NCBI RefSeq assembly: GCF_016919165.1
Contig: NZ_JAFFPS010000004.1
Location: 1 to 64,000, forward strand
Direction: 5' to 3'
Length of the DNA stretch: 64,000 bases
From: Leptospira chreensis
Lineage (GTDB): Bacteria > Spirochaetota > Leptospiria > Leptospirales > Leptospiraceae
In this document: positions 18,316 through 27,964 of the stretch, in pieces
How positions within the stretch are numbered: the stretch's first letter is position 1
Layout of the letters: each line of letters starts with the position of its first letter
The notes under the pieces: generated by a model
What the model saw: the letters and a program-made list of their open reading frames with translations, nothing else
Database searches by the model: none
What the model was told of the DNA's origin: nothing
Position numbers and translations under genes: made by a program

Positions 18316-21300
18316 ATGATGAAAGACGATAGTTTCCAAAAAGAAAAAAAATCGCTTTGGCAGTCTTACGAACTTCGCGGAACTTCTCGCGAACGTGAAT
18401 TGCAAAAGCAAGAATTCTATAAATCTCCGGATCCCCTGATTGCAAAAATCAAAAAGGGTGATTTCGATCGCAAAACTTTCCTTAAGTTTATGGGCGCCTC
18501 GGTTGTTATGACAACTGTTGGTTGTATCCAAAAACCTGCGGAAAAAATTGTTCCTTATGTGAACCTCACCATTAAGAACCCAGACAACAACGAAGTAGAA
18601 CAGTATGACTTCGTAAAACATGGACACTCTTACCACTATGCATCAGTATGCGGTGGATGTTCTGTTGGTTGCGGTGTTCTCGTAAAAGCAAAAGACGGAC
18701 GACCTTTGAAACTCGAAGGAAATCCAAACCATCCAATTTCGGAAGGTGCTCTTTGTGCTTCTGGCCAAGCTTCTATTTTTGATCTATATGATGCAGACCG
18801 TGCGAAAGAACCACAACAAGTTGTAAACGGTGCAGCAAAATCTAGCGACTGGTTCGTTTTAGATAAAGATGTAAAAGAGAAACTAAACGCCAACAAAGGA
18901 AAAACCATTGTTGTCACAAAACCTCTTACATCTCCTGCAACGGCAGAATTCATTTCTGAGTTCTTACGTTCTGTAGGTGGTGGAAAACATATCGAAGTGG
19001 CTTTTGCTTCTTCTGATGATGCGATCACAATTGCTCAAGAGAAATCTTACGGAAAGGCAGTACTTCCTAACTACCATTTCGACAAAGCAAAAGTCATCCT
19101 TTCCATCGACAGTGACTTTTTAAATCACACAAACTACCACAATGATTTCTCTAAAAGAAGGGACTTGACTGATAAGAATGTAAAATCCTTCAACGCTTTC
19201 ATTGCGGCAGAAACTCATCCGTCAATGACGGGTTCCAACGCTGACCAAAGAGTGCCACTAAAACCAGGTGACCAAAGAAAGTTTGCCCTTGTGATTGCAA
19301 AGGCTCTTTCTGATTTGGGAGTGAGTGGAGCGACTGGTGTTTCCGGAATCAATGTAGAAACCGCAGCATCTGAGCTTGGAATTTCTAAAGAAGTAGTTTT
19401 ACGCACTGCCAAAGCCCTTGCTTCTGCAAAAGGTGAATCCCTTGTAGTGGCTGGTGGATCGAATGCTCTGACAGCAGACGCAGTCGACCTTCAAATCGCA
19501 GTCAATATGCTTAACAGCATACTTGGTAACGATGGAAAAACGGTCGACGCAGGAAATCCTTTGAAAGAAGGACTTTCTAACTACGCTGCTAATTTAAAAT
19601 CTCTAGCAAAAGACCTTAAAGAAAGAAAGGCCGGTGTGGTCATTCTTTTTGGTGTGAACCCTGTCTACCAAGCGCCAAACGGAGATGAGTGGAAAAAACT
19701 CCTTCATGAAGCAGCTCAAGTAGTACAAGTGTCAGACCGAGTGGATGAAACAGCGCTTGCTTCCAATTGGCTTGCTCCAGTGTCTCACTTCCTTGAGTCT
19801 TGGGGAGATAACGAATCGGTAGCAGGAATTGTTTCCGTACAACAACCAACCATCCGACCGATCTTCCAATCGAAAGCTTTCGAAGATATGCTCATCACTT
19901 GGGCTGGTGGATCTCTCCTTGGTGCGAGTTCGTTATACGATTACCTCAAAACAAAATACTCGAAAAAAACAAACTGGGAAGACCTACTTAGAAAAGGTGT
20001 GTTAGTTTCTGGAAATCCAAAAGCTGACAAAGGTGGACGTTCCTTCCGTGGAACCATCGCTCCTCTTTCTCCTTCTAAATCAGGTTTAACTGTTTCGCTT
20101 TACGAAAGCACCGCTATCGGTTCTGGCGAAAGAGCCAACAATTCCCAACTCCAAGAACTTCCAGATCCAGTATCAAAAGTAACTTGGGACAATTATGTTG
20201 CGATTAGCCCGCAATACTCTCGTTCGTCGGGAATTAAACTCAATGATGTCGTCACAGTCACTGTGGGTGGAAAATCATTTGAACTTCCGGCACTCGTCCA
20301 ACCAGGTCTCCATCCAGAAGCAGTGGGAATTGCTCTTGGTTACGGAAGAACGAACGTGGGTGAGATTGGAAACGGAGTGGGTAAAAATGCATCCATTTTT
20401 GCAACCGAAGTAAACGGATCTACAGTATACTCTGGACTTTCGATCACTCTCTCTCCTACAGGAAAGAAATACAAACTCGCTACCACACAAGATCATCATA
20501 TGATGAGCCCGGGTGTGATGATGGGTGTAGAGTGGAAAGAAAGACCTCTTATCATTTCCGCAAAACTCCAAGATTATGCTAAGAATCCAAGTGCAGGAAT
20601 TCCTGAACCTGAGATTCCAAAAATCTTAATCGATGGAAAACTACAAAGAGCGCAAGGAGCAAATGCTCCGTCCGACCAACCAGGAAGCCAATTCGCCTAC
20701 CCAGGATACAAATGGGGAATGGCAGTGGATCTTACTTCTTGTTCTGGTTGTGGTGCTTGTGTCGTTGCATGTAATATTGAAAACAACGTGCCGATGGTAG
20801 GGCGTGACGAAGTAAGAATGGGTCGTGAGATGCATTGGCTTCGTATCGACCGTTACTATATCGGTGATCCTGAAAAACCAGAATCACTCGAAATCGCACA
20901 CCAACCACTCATGTGCCAACATTGCGACAATGCTCCTTGTGAGACAGTTTGTCCAGTAGCTGCGACTGTTCACAGTTCGGAAGGAACCAACGATATGGTT
21001 TACAACCGTTGTGTAGGAACTCGTTACTGCTCAAACAACTGCCCTTACAAAGTGCGTCGTTTTAACTGGTTAGAACATTGGAATGAACACAACTTACTCG
21101 GAGAGGCAACACCTACATTTAAGGCACGCCCTCCAAGAAACCTTGGTCTGAATCCCGATGTAACCGTTCGTTCTCGTGGGGTTATGGAAAAATGTAACTT
21201 CTGTGCTTCTCGCGTTGCTGAGAAAAAAATCGCAGCGAAAAACGAGGGAAGAACTCTTCGAGATGGAGAAGTGAAGGCTGCATGTGAACAAACATGTTCT

Positions 21301-21447
21301 TCTAATTCCATTGTGTTCGGTAACGTAAACGATCCTGAATCTAAAGTAGCGAAGCTCTTGAAAGACCCTAGGTCTTACAAACTTCTGGAATACCTAAACA
21401 TCGGACCTGCTGTCAACTATCTGACTCGCGTTCGAAACGAAGTTTAA
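18316..21447 (+). CDS. actB: Alternative complex III subunit ActB (molybdopterin-like domain fused to Fe-S domain)
   Basis: A 1043-residue fusion. The N-terminal part (to about 780) resembles molybdopterin oxidoreductases. The C-terminal part carries ferredoxin clusters ([11 protein letters not shown] near 808-818, [14 protein letters not shown] near 870, [12 protein letters not shown] near 900, CNFC...CEQTC near 958-995). In characterised complexes the large domain has no molybdenum cofactor. The leader [20 protein letters not shown] resembles a Tat lipoprotein signal with Arg-Lys instead of Arg-Arg and Cys70 as lipid site, but sits about 50 residues in, as is usual for ActB. Confidence 0.93.
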   Translation: MMKDDSFQKEKKSLWQSYELRGTSRERELQKQEFYKSPDPLIAKIKKGDFDRKTFLKFMGASVVMTTVGCIQKPAEKIVPYVNLTIKNPDNNEVEQYDFVKHGHSYHYASVCGGCSVGCGVLVKAKDGRPLKLEGNPNHPISEGALCASGQASIFDLYDADRAKEPQQVVNGAAKSSDWFVLDKDVKEKLNANKGKTIVVTKPLTSPATAEFISEFLRSVGGGKHIEVAFASSDDAITIAQEKSYGKAVLPNYHFDKAKVILSIDSDFLNHTNYHNDFSKRRDLTDKNVKSFNAFIAAETHPSMTGSNADQRVPLKPGDQRKFALVIAKALSDLGVSGATGVSGINVETAASELGISKEVVLRTAKALASAKGESLVVAGGSNALTADAVDLQIAVNMLNSILGNDGKTVDAGNPLKEGLSNYAANLKSLAKDLKERKAGVVILFGVNPVYQAPNGDEWKKLLHEAAQVVQVSDRVDETALASNWLAPVSHFLESWGDNESVAGIVSVQQPTIRPIFQSKAFEDMLITWAGGSLLGASSLYDYLKTKYSKKTNWEDLLRKGVLVSGNPKADKGGRSFRGTIAPLSPSKSGLTVSLYESTAIGSGERANNSQLQELPDPVSKVTWDNYVAISPQYSRSSGIKLNDVVTVTVGGKSFELPALVQPGLHPEAVGIALGYGRTNVGEIGNGVGKNASIFATEVNGSTVYSGLSITLSPTGKKYKLATTQDHHMMSPGVMMGVEWKERPLIISAKLQDYAKNPSAGIPEPEIPKILIDGKLQRAQGANAPSDQPGSQFAYPGYKWGMAVDLTSCSGCGACVVACNIENNVPMVGRDEVRMGREMHWLRIDRYYIGDPEKPESLEIAHQPLMCQHCDNAPCETVCPVAATVHSSEGTNDMVYNRCVGTRYCSNNCPYKVRRFNWLEHWNEHNLLGEATPTFKARPPRNLGLNPDVTVRSRGVMEKCNFCASRVAEKKIAAKNEGRTLRDGEVKAACEQTCSSNSIVFGNVNDPESKVAKLLKDPRSYKLLEYLNIGPAVNYLTRVRNEV

Positions 21448-21466
21448 CAGGGAGAACACAAAGGGA

Positions 21467-22840
21467 ATGTCATTAGCACAAGCAGTTCGAGATAAATTAG
21501 ACATCCCCGACCTGGTAACAGGCGGGAAGTCGCTTAAAGATGTAACCGTTGATATCGCAAAACCAAACGAAGATTTTCCTACCAAACTTTGGTGGAATAC
21601 TTTTCTTTTGGTTCTTACGATCACCCTGATCGACGTAGCCATCATTGGTTATTTGTTTTATGAAGGTCTTTACTTACTCGGGATCAATAACCCGGTAGGT
21701 TGGGGATTTTTCGTTGTTAACTTCGTATTCTGGATTGGTATCGGTCACGCAGGAACTTTGATTTCTGCGGTTCTATTCCTTTTCCGTCAAGGTTGGAGAA
21801 CAGGGATTAACCGTGCCGCGGAAGCGATGACAATCTTTGCCGTACTTGTTGCTGCATCGAACCTCATCCTTCACGTAGGTCGTCCTTGGCTCGGATTCTG
21901 GTTGTTTCCTTATCCAAACGAAAGAGGTCCACTTTGGGTGAACTTCCGTTCCCCACTGATTTGGGATACGTTTGCGGTATCAACTTACCTTTCCATCTCT
22001 ATGGTGTTCTGGTATTTAGGACTCATTCCTGACCTTGCAACACTTCGTGACCGTGCCACAGAAACTTGGAGAAAGAACTTATATAACGTTCTTGCTTTTG
22101 GTTGGGTGGGATCGGCAAGATCTTGGTCTCATTTAGAAATCGTTTCCATGATCCTTGCGGCTCTTTCTACACCGCTCGTTCTTTCGGTTCACACCATTGT
22201 ATCCTTCGACTTCGCGGTTTCCATCCTTCCTGGTTGGCACACGACTATTTTCCCTCCATACTTTGTTGCCGGTGCGATTTTCTCCGGATTTGCAATGGTG
22301 GTAACGCTTATGGTCATTGCTCGTGAAGTGTTCAATCTTAAGAACTACATCACCATGAAACACTTGGACAACATGAACAAGATTATGATGGTAACTGGTC
22401 TTATCGTAGGTCTTGCTTACGGAACAGAATTCTTTATCGCTTGGTATTCAGGAAACGAATACGAAGTGTTTGCGTTCTGGAACAGAGCTTTTGGTCCTTA
22501 CGGTTGGGCTTACTTTATCATGATTTCTTGTAACGTATTGTCTCCACAAGTGTTCTGGTTCCGCAAACTTCGTTACAATATCCCAGTGATGTTTATTGCA
22601 TCTCTTGTGGTTAACGTAGGTATGTGGTTCGAACGATTTGTGATCATGATGACTCTAAACAGAGACTTCTTACCGTCCAGTTGGGCGATGTATACGCCGA
22701 CACTTTTCGACTACGCGATGTTAATCGGAACTTTCGGTATCTTCTTTACTCTCTTCCTTCTCTGGTGCCGAATTATGCCAGTGATTGCGATTGCAGAAGT
22801 AAAAACAGTGATGCCACAGAAAGAAGGAGCACACCACTAG
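21467..22840 (+). CDS. actC: Alternative complex III subunit ActC (NrfD-like quinol-site membrane protein)
   Basis: A 457-residue polytopic protein of the NrfD/PsrC family with about ten helices. The [18 protein letters not shown] segment contains the conserved His/Arg region near the quinol site. It pairs with the later ActF, the second NrfD-like subunit. It starts 19 bp after actB and ends 1 bp before actD, so co-translation is likely. Confidence 0.93.
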   Translation: MSLAQAVRDKLDIPDLVTGGKSLKDVTVDIAKPNEDFPTKLWWNTFLLVLTITLIDVAIIGYLFYEGLYLLGINNPVGWGFFVVNFVFWIGIGHAGTLISAVLFLFRQGWRTGINRAAEAMTIFAVLVAASNLILHVGRPWLGFWLFPYPNERGPLWVNFRSPLIWDTFAVSTYLSISMVFWYLGLIPDLATLRDRATETWRKNLYNVLAFGWVGSARSWSHLEIVSMILAALSTPLVLSVHTIVSFDFAVSILPGWHTTIFPPYFVAGAIFSGFAMVVTLMVIAREVFNLKNYITMKHLDNMNKIMMVTGLIVGLAYGTEFFIAWYSGNEYEVFAFWNRAFGPYGWAYFIMISCNVLSPQVFWFRKLRYNIPVMFIASLVVNVGMWFERFVIMMTLNRDFLPSSWAMYTPTLFDYAMLIGTFGIFFTLFLLWCRIMPVIAIAEVKTVMPQKEGAHH

Positions 22841-22841
22841 T

Positions 22842-23408
22842 ATGTATCTTCCAAAATTAGAACAGTTTCACAAATATAAAGAAATGAATGAAGGAGTTCT
22901 CGGAATTTTCGAGACTCCCGAAGCAATCATACATGCGGCTGAAAAAACCAAAGAAAAGGATTACAGTGGATTTGATTGTATCCTTCCTTATCCTGTTCAC
23001 GGGATTGATGAAGCGATGGGAACTCCAAGATCTGGACTTCCTTGGATCACTTTCGTTGCCGGAATCTTTGGATGCACGATCGGGATTCTGTTTCAGTATC
23101 TCACTCATGCCCATGACTGGCCTCTCAATATCTCTGGAAAATCTCTCAATGCATGGTTTGCCTATGTGCCAATCATCTTTGAATTAACAGTATTTTCTGC
23201 AGGGATTTACACTGTAGCTGCACTATGTTTCTTAAGCGGCATTCCCAAAGCAACCCGTCGTATCCTTCACCCGGATTTGACATCTCACAGGTTTGGTCTT
23301 TGGATTCCTAAATCTGCAAAAGGTTATAACGAATCAGAAGTTCTTTCTTTCGTAAAAGGCCTTGGTGGATCAGAAGTAACCGTGGTGAAACCGGAGAACC
23401 AAAAATGA
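22842..23408 (+). CDS. actD: Alternative complex III subunit ActD (DUF3341)
   Basis: A 188-residue protein with two membrane helices (about 65-87 and 105-130) and a cytoplasmic N-terminal domain with the DUF3341 patterns GVLGIFETPEAI and FDCILPYPVHGIDEAMG. ActD is a structural subunit anchoring the cytoplasmic side of the complex. Its stop overlaps the actE start by 4 bp. Confidence 0.9.
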   Translation: MYLPKLEQFHKYKEMNEGVLGIFETPEAIIHAAEKTKEKDYSGFDCILPYPVHGIDEAMGTPRSGLPWITFVAGIFGCTIGILFQYLTHAHDWPLNISGKSLNAWFAYVPIIFELTVFSAGIYTVAALCFLSGIPKATRRILHPDLTSHRFGLWIPKSAKGYNESEVLSFVKGLGGSEVTVVKPENQK

Positions 23409-23992
23409 AACAAAACATCTTTAGAGTTTTAGCACTTGCGGGACTTCTTGTTCTCGTGAATTGCGATTACAAAACTCCCGTTTATGAATACTTTCCTAGT
23501 ATGTATGATTCTCCTGCACGTGAGTCGCAAGAAGATGATTCTTTTGCAACAAACGGTTCTGCGTCTCGTATTCCTCCCAAAGGTGCGATTCCAGTAGGAT
23601 ACTTTCCATATCCTTATGCAACAGAAGCAACTCCTGATACACTTCCCGGAGCTGACAAAGGACTTAAAAATCCTATCGCCAAAGCAAACTTAGGTGATTT
23701 GATGATTGGTGAAAAACGTTACCAAACATATTGCACTCCATGTCATGGAGTTCAAGGACTTGGAAACGGAACTGTTGTAGGTCCTGCACCTAAGTTCCAA
23801 CAATCTCCACCTTCTGTAGTTTCTGATAAAATCAGAGGTTGGTCAGACGGACAAGTTTATCATATCATCACTATGGGTCGCGGTCTTATGGGAAGTTATG
23901 CTTACCAAATCGAACCAGAAGACAGATGGAAGCTCATTGCTTACATAAGAAAACTTCAAGAACATGAAGTTCAAAATAAAAAGGCGAACTAG
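23405..23992 (+). CDS. actE: Alternative complex III subunit ActE (monohaem cytochrome c lipoprotein)
   Basis: A 195-residue lipoprotein (LLVLVNC, Cys20). One haem site CTPCH is at 110-114, with a likely Met ligand in ITMGRGLMGSY. ActE is the periplasmic monohaem subunit, anchored by lipid, that passes electrons to soluble cytochrome c or a terminal oxidase. It overlaps actD by 4 bp and precedes actF by 8 bp. Confidence 0.9.
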   Translation: MKQNIFRVLALAGLLVLVNCDYKTPVYEYFPSMYDSPARESQEDDSFATNGSASRIPPKGAIPVGYFPYPYATEATPDTLPGADKGLKNPIAKANLGDLMIGEKRYQTYCTPCHGVQGLGNGTVVGPAPKFQQSPPSVVSDKIRGWSDGQVYHIITMGRGLMGSYAYQIEPEDRWKLIAYIRKLQEHEVQNKKAN

Positions 23993-24000
23993 GGGAAACT

Positions 24001-25251
24001 ATGAGCGCGACAAAAGCAGCTAAACTAGACGAAAAATTACTGCAGTTCAAACTGCCGGCAACCCTTCGTAATGCCCTCATTGCCATGATCGGAGTGGGAG
24101 TGGTGAGTTTTCTCATCGCTTTCCTTGGTTTCGGTCATGAAACATCTCGTCATATGGACGAAGCAGGTCATTTCCACCACACAAACTTAGGTTACCATGT
24201 TTTACTCATTGGAACTTACTTTGTGATTGGTCTTGCCATCACAGGAATTTTCTTTACCGCAATCCAACACTTAACTGGATCTCATTGGTCTGTCACTGTT
24301 AGACGACTTTTTGAAACCTATGGACTTTTCACCCCTATCGCAGGACTTCTGCTAGTGGGTGTGGTTTTTGGTATGCATGACCTTTATGAATGGGCTGATG
24401 CTAGCGTTCGTGAAAACGATCACCTCATCCACCACAAGTCGGGTTACTTAAACCCAACTGCATTCATCATTCGTTGTGTAGCCTTCATTGGTGTTTGGAC
24501 TATCTTCGCTTATATCTTTCATGGAAAGTCTGTAGGCCAAGACAAAGACAAAGTTGTGGATACAACTAAAACTTTGGCGAAAATCTCCGGTGGATTCATC
24601 CTTTTCTTTGCACTTTCTTGGTGTTTCATGTCGTTTGACCTTCTCATGTCGCTTTCCCCACACTGGTTTTCTACTATGTTTGGTGTGTATGCGTTTGCAG
24701 GTGCTTTCCAAACTTCGCTTGCTTCTTACTTAATTGTGATCGCAATTTTAAAGAAAAACGGATACCTCGGCGAAGCAGTCAACGAAAACCATTACCATGA
24801 CATTGCAAAATTTCTTTTGGGTATGACTACTTTCTGGGCTTATGTGGGTTTCTCACAATTCATGCTCATTTGGTATGCAAACATCCCGGAAGAAACTTTT
24901 TTCTATGAAATGCGTATGACTGGCGGATGGGGTTACACAACTCTTGCACTTCCTTTTGTGAAGTTTGTGATTCCTTTCCTTCTCCTACTCAATCGTCCGA
25001 ACAAAAGAAACATTGATTTCCTTTGGAAGTTGTCTGTATGGATTCTTTCAGTTCAGTTCTTTGAACTTTTCTGGTTGGTATTCCCTGCAAACTTTGAAAA
25101 ATTTTCCATCCTTCACTTCGTTCTCGCTTTTGGCGGAACAGTAGGTGTGGTTGGGATTTTTGGTTTCTTCATCTTCAAAAAGCTGGAAAAACACAGCTTA
25201 GTTCCGGTAGGGGATCCTCGTTTAGATGAGTGCCTCCACCACCACCAATAG
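24001..25251 (+). CDS. actF: Alternative complex III subunit ActF (second NrfD-like membrane protein)
   Basis: A 416-residue polytopic protein, around ten helices, homologous in plan to ActC. It lies in the usual position after actE. An extracytoplasmic His-rich loop (HMDEAGHFHHTNLGYH) near the start and a HHH end are visible. No actG follows; the next gene is a small SH3-like lipoprotein 10 bp away. Confidence 0.9.
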   Translation: MSATKAAKLDEKLLQFKLPATLRNALIAMIGVGVVSFLIAFLGFGHETSRHMDEAGHFHHTNLGYHVLLIGTYFVIGLAITGIFFTAIQHLTGSHWSVTVRRLFETYGLFTPIAGLLLVGVVFGMHDLYEWADASVRENDHLIHHKSGYLNPTAFIIRCVAFIGVWTIFAYIFHGKSVGQDKDKVVDTTKTLAKISGGFILFFALSWCFMSFDLLMSLSPHWFSTMFGVYAFAGAFQTSLASYLIVIAILKKNGYLGEAVNENHYHDIAKFLLGMTTFWAYVGFSQFMLIWYANIPEETFFYEMRMTGGWGYTTLALPFVKFVIPFLLLLNRPNKRNIDFLWKLSVWILSVQFFELFWLVFPANFEKFSILHFVLAFGGTVGVVGIFGFFIFKKLEKHSLVPVGDPRLDECLHHHQ

Positions 25252-25261
25252 GAGAATGGAA

Positions 25262-25777
25262 TTGAAAAACAAAATTGTATTACTTATGATTGTTGGAGCA
25301 AGTTTCACAGCTTGTTCCAAAAACGCAGAAGTGGTTTGGCATAAAAATTGTGATGCCAAAACCAACAAAGCAAGTTTGGATTTTACTGTTCCTTTGTATT
25401 CTGAAGCAGATTCTAACTCTAAAGTGGTGGAATTTGTTCCGGCAGGAACCGTAGTGAAAGTATTCGAATCTCGTAACCACAACGTATGGGCACCAAAATA
25501 CTTCATTAAAGTGCAAACGGCAAAAAACGAAGGTTATATGAGCCCACGTTGTTTTGTTGTGAACCAAGACCCAGAGAAAAGTGTTTGGAGATACTCTAAA
25601 GGACTCGTGAAGGATTCTAAACCTTTTTACGATCCAGCGGACAAAGAACACTATCCTAGGGGAACTGAATATGGTAGCTTAAAAGATCTTCCAAAAGAGA
25701 AGATCCCACTTTCTGACCTAACAAAAGGTTTGGAAGAAGTTCCTTACACAAACAAAAACATCTTAAAACAAAACTAA
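25262..25777 (+). CDS. SH3-domain-like lipoprotein linked to the act operon
   Basis: A 171-residue lipoprotein with signal LKNKIVLLMIVGASFTAC and a single bacterial SH3-like fold (VPLYSEADSNSKVVEFVPAG...VKVFESRN...GYMSPRCF). AGGAG (25250-25254) fits a TTG start at 25262 with 7 bp spacing. The nearby ATG (25256) would be only 1 bp from the SD, so TTG is preferred. Lying 10 bp after actF and before a terminator, it is probably co-expressed with complex III and may assist its assembly or periplasmic contacts; this is inference. Confidence 0.75.
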   Translation: MKNKIVLLMIVGASFTACSKNAEVVWHKNCDAKTNKASLDFTVPLYSEADSNSKVVEFVPAGTVVKVFESRNHNVWAPKYFIKVQTAKNEGYMSPRCFVVNQDPEKSVWRYSKGLVKDSKPFYDPADKEHYPRGTEYGSLKDLPKEKIPLSDLTKGLEEVPYTNKNILKQN

Positions 25778-25832
25778 GATTTTTGCTAAGATATGTTTGG
25801 CGGGAGATGATTTCGTCAAACTTCTTTCGAAG

Positions 25833-25865
25833 AAAGACCCAAGGGAAACCAAGGGTCTTTTTTTT
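25833..25865 (+). terminator. Intrinsic terminator of the act operon
   Basis: AAAGACCC (25833-25840) pairs with GGGTCTTT (25853-25860), followed by further T residues to 25865. The loop is AAGGGAAACCAA. The same stem recurs at 26483-26538 with an enlarged loop. Confidence 0.85.
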
Positions 25866-25930
25866 GCTTTAACTCACTTGACAAAAGTTATATGGAAGGT
25901 TATTGATTGGTCTTCCTGAGAGAAGAAAAA

Positions 25931-26467
25931 ATGAAATATTTACATAAGAAGTTTTTTGTAGGGGTATTTGTCCTCCTGTTGTTCCCATATTGCAAAACTA
26001 TACCAAGCCGAGACGCCAAACCAGATGTCATCGGACCCAAGTTGCATATTTATTTATTGGAAACTGGCACTAGTGAATTTTCTGATAGAAAGGTAATACA
26101 GGATAAACGATACGAGTTTGCAGAAATTTCATTGGCGTTTCAAAATGTATCTAATGAAGACTATGTTGTAGACTTACGTTTGATCTTTGATGATTCAAAA
26201 AGTGAATCTGAATATTCGACTTCGATCGATAGCAAACAATGTTGTAATATTTTCGAAGAAATGCCTAAACTTTTTGATACTGCAACAATTCTCGCAGATC
26301 CTTTTCTGTTAAATTTGCACCCAGGGGAAATGGAAAAACGAAGACTTTATTATTTGGTTAAAAAAGGAGATTATCCTCAGGAACTTACACTTTATCATTC
26401 CTTAAATAATGGAAAAAGTGGAAAGGATGGTTTAGAAAAAATTGCAGTGATTCCAATTAAAAAGTAA
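25931..26467 (+). CDS. Hypothetical lipoprotein
   Basis: A 178-residue protein with a lipoprotein-type signal (MKYLHKKFFVGVFVLLLFPYC, Cys21). Mature part: EISLAFQNVSNEDYVVDLRLIFDD looks like a beta-sandwich strand pair, and a Cys-Cys pair follows (KQCCNIFEE). I do not recognise the family. ATG 25931 follows a purine-rich GAGAGAAG. Codon use is more A/T-rich than the neighbouring act genes. It ends 15 bp before the repeat-containing terminator. Confidence 0.65.
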   Translation: MKYLHKKFFVGVFVLLLFPYCKTIPSRDAKPDVIGPKLHIYLLETGTSEFSDRKVIQDKRYEFAEISLAFQNVSNEDYVVDLRLIFDDSKSESEYSTSIDSKQCCNIFEEMPKLFDTATILADPFLLNLHPGEMEKRRLYYLVKKGDYPQELTLYHSLNNGKSGKDGLEKIAVIPIKK

Positions 26468-26482
26468 TCATTAGGATTCGAT

Positions 26483-26538
26483 AAGACCCAAGGGGAACCA
26501 AGGGGAACCAAGGGGAACCAAGGGGAACCAAGGGTCTT
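26483..26538. terminator. Terminator-like hairpin with tandem repeats in its loop
   Basis: AAGACCC (26483-26489) pairs with GGGTCTT (26532-26538), followed by TCTTTG. The stem is the same as in the act-operon terminator at 25833. The loop is 42 bases because of four direct copies of a 10-bp unit. Confidence 0.6.
26491..26530 (+). repeat. Tandem repeat, 4 x AGGGGAACCA
   Basis: Four identical, contiguous 10-bp units fill the loop of the terminator-like hairpin. They resemble the loop of the 25833 terminator (AAGGGAAACCA) with one extra G, suggesting duplication and slippage expansion from such a terminator. Confidence 0.9.
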
Positions 26539-26580
26539 TCTTTGATTTAAAGAGATCTATTCTTTATTCAGCACTGTGTA

Positions 26581-26712
26581 TTAATTCTTTTTCCAAGTGG
26601 CCCATTGAACACGAGCGCCAAGGGCAAATGGATCAATATCCTTCGTCAAATAATATCAAACAGTAGCGAACTTATATTCCCATCTCAACTCCAATTTAAA
26701 ACAAAATGAATA
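26581..26712 (-). pseudogene. Decayed 3' end of a beta-barrel-like coding sequence
   Basis: On the minus strand one frame reads KLELRWEYKFATV, a TGA at 26656-26658, then YYLTKDIDPFALGARVQW and ATWKKN with a TAA at 26581. The alternating hydrophobic/polar pattern and aromatic-rich end resemble the last strands of an outer-membrane beta-barrel. No start or body exists in the space available. The upstream limit is approximate. This could also be chance; confidence is low. Confidence 0.35.
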
Positions 26713-26742
26713 ATTGTGAAATTTTTGTTTGATCTGTATATA

Positions 26743-26763
26743 ATATCTTAGTTACTAAGATAT
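26743..26763 (+). promoter_or_regulatory. MarR operator candidate
   Basis: A perfect 10-1-10 palindrome: ATATCTTAGT, central T, then its reverse complement. It overlaps the end of a TATAAT -10 box (26739-26744) and covers the expected start point, 27 bp before the marR ATG. An extra half-site TACTAAG lies at about 26769. Autorepression is the likely mode. Confidence 0.65.
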
Positions 26764-26790
26764 ATTGCTACTAAGGGATAATTTGATTTA

Positions 26791-27246
26791 ATGGAAATTG
26801 ACCATTTCAAAAAAAACACACGTAAATACTTCGAAACGGCGCTAAATATGCACGAGGCGATTGCAAAAAGAGCAGGTCTTACGGGAACCGATCACAAGTA
26901 TTTAGGATACCTAATTGAAAATGGGGAAATGACGGCTGGAGAATTGGCTAAGATCTCAGGTCTCACGACGGGAGCAATTACGGGTGTCATTGATCGGTTG
27001 GAGAAAAACAAATTAGTGAAACGAAAGTTTTTACCTACGGATCGGCGGAAGGTGATGATTGTTCCCAATCTAGAAAAAGCAAATGTAATCTTTGCACCTA
27101 TTTTTAAAAAATTACAAAAAGATACCAATCTTTTGATTTCTAGTTTTTCGAATCAGGAATTGGAAGTGGTCCATCGCTATTTTGAATCTGCTATTGGTAT
27201 TATGGAAAGAATGTCGGAACATCTAGAAGGAAAAACCAAAAAATGA
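26791..27246 (+). CDS. MarR family transcriptional regulator
   Basis: A 151-residue winged-helix repressor. The MTAGELAKISGLTTGAITGV segment (about 47-66) is the helix-turn-helix, VDRLEKNKLVKRKFLPTDRR (about 66-86) the end of the recognition helix and wing with the conserved D-R-R, and the ends form the dimer. MarR proteins usually bind phenolics or oxidants and release an adjacent promoter. The palindrome over its own promoter suggests it controls itself and the overlapping membrane-protein gene. Confidence 0.9.
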   Translation: MEIDHFKKNTRKYFETALNMHEAIAKRAGLTGTDHKYLGYLIENGEMTAGELAKISGLTTGAITGVIDRLEKNKLVKRKFLPTDRRKVMIVPNLEKANVIFAPIFKKLQKDTNLLISSFSNQELEVVHRYFESAIGIMERMSEHLEGKTKK

Positions 27247-27812
27247 ATCTATTAACAACAACGTCTCCAATCCTCGCTTGCATCATTGGTATTCAGGAAA
27301 TAGTTTCTTTGGTTTCCCAATATTCCTTATCGATCGCCACATATTCTTTACTTTTCAACTTGCTGATTTATTTTTTAATGAATGGGGCTCAAATTTTCGA
27401 AACCCTTGTTTTTGTTCCGCGCTGGGCCAATGGGAATTTACAAAATCTTCAGATACTAAATACAGAAATTAAGTCTGCCAATCTAAAATACTTTTGGATT
27501 TTGTTTCATTCCATCCATGAAGTGATTTTTTTAATTTCCGTTCTGTTTTGTTATCACATTGATGGGATTGGTCAATTTTTACTCATCTTATTTTTGATAC
27601 ATTTTGTTGTGAGAGTATGGACGGTAGTGTATTTTGCGCAAAAAATCATTCGCTTCCAATCTTTAGCAAATATAGTGGATTCTCATTCCATTGAAACGAT
27701 CAGGGATATTAGGAAGTGGGTTTTATTAAATTATTTTCGCGTTTCCATTTATATTGGGATTTCTATATTTATGATACCTCTGGTCATTCAAATCTTGAAG
27801 GTGAATGGATAG
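27243..27812 (+). CDS. Polytopic membrane protein coupled to marR
   Basis: A 189-residue protein with about five predicted helices (residues 10-30, 33-52, 85-105, 108-130, 163-185). The GAQIFETLVFVPRWANGN segment after the second helix vaguely recalls DUF1772-type proteins; I cannot assign a family. Its ATG overlaps the marR stop by 4 bp, so it is almost certainly translated with, and regulated by, the MarR protein. Confidence 0.7.
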   Translation: MNLLTTTSPILACIIGIQEIVSLVSQYSLSIATYSLLFNLLIYFLMNGAQIFETLVFVPRWANGNLQNLQILNTEIKSANLKYFWILFHSIHEVIFLISVLFCYHIDGIGQFLLILFLIHFVVRVWTVVYFAQKIIRFQSLANIVDSHSIETIRDIRKWVLLNYFRVSIYIGISIFMIPLVIQILKVNG

Positions 27813-27897
27813 AACATTCACCTTTGTATATGATTTAGTTTTGTATTTTTAAACATTTGCCAAGTAAATTGGAAATGCAGGGATAGGGGATTATCGG

Positions 27898-27952
27898 ACA
27901 CATAAACCTCTTTCTATGATCAAAGGATCATTTGGAGAAGAGGTTTATGTGT
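27898..27952. terminator. Long perfect inverted repeat between convergent genes
   Basis: ACACATAAACCTCTT (27898-27912) is the exact reverse complement of 27938-27952. The 25-base interior itself folds (TGATC-AAAG-GATCA). It lies between the ends of the plus-strand membrane protein and the minus-strand DoxX-like gene, where a bidirectional terminator is expected, but the T-tracts are poor. Confidence 0.5.
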
Positions 27953-27964
27953 TTGTGGATAAAA

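Larger units (their letters stand above)
26468..26790. other. 323-bp gene-free stretch: expanded terminator, decayed coding fragment, marR promoter
   Basis: From left to right it holds the terminator with tandem repeats (26483-26538), a minus-strand remnant with an in-frame stop (26581-about 26712), and the marR promoter with its palindrome (26739-26763). Nothing else is evident. Confidence 0.6.

Noticed and set aside
26491..26530. CRISPR array
   Set aside because: Contiguous 10-bp tandem units without spacers; a minisatellite, not CRISPR.
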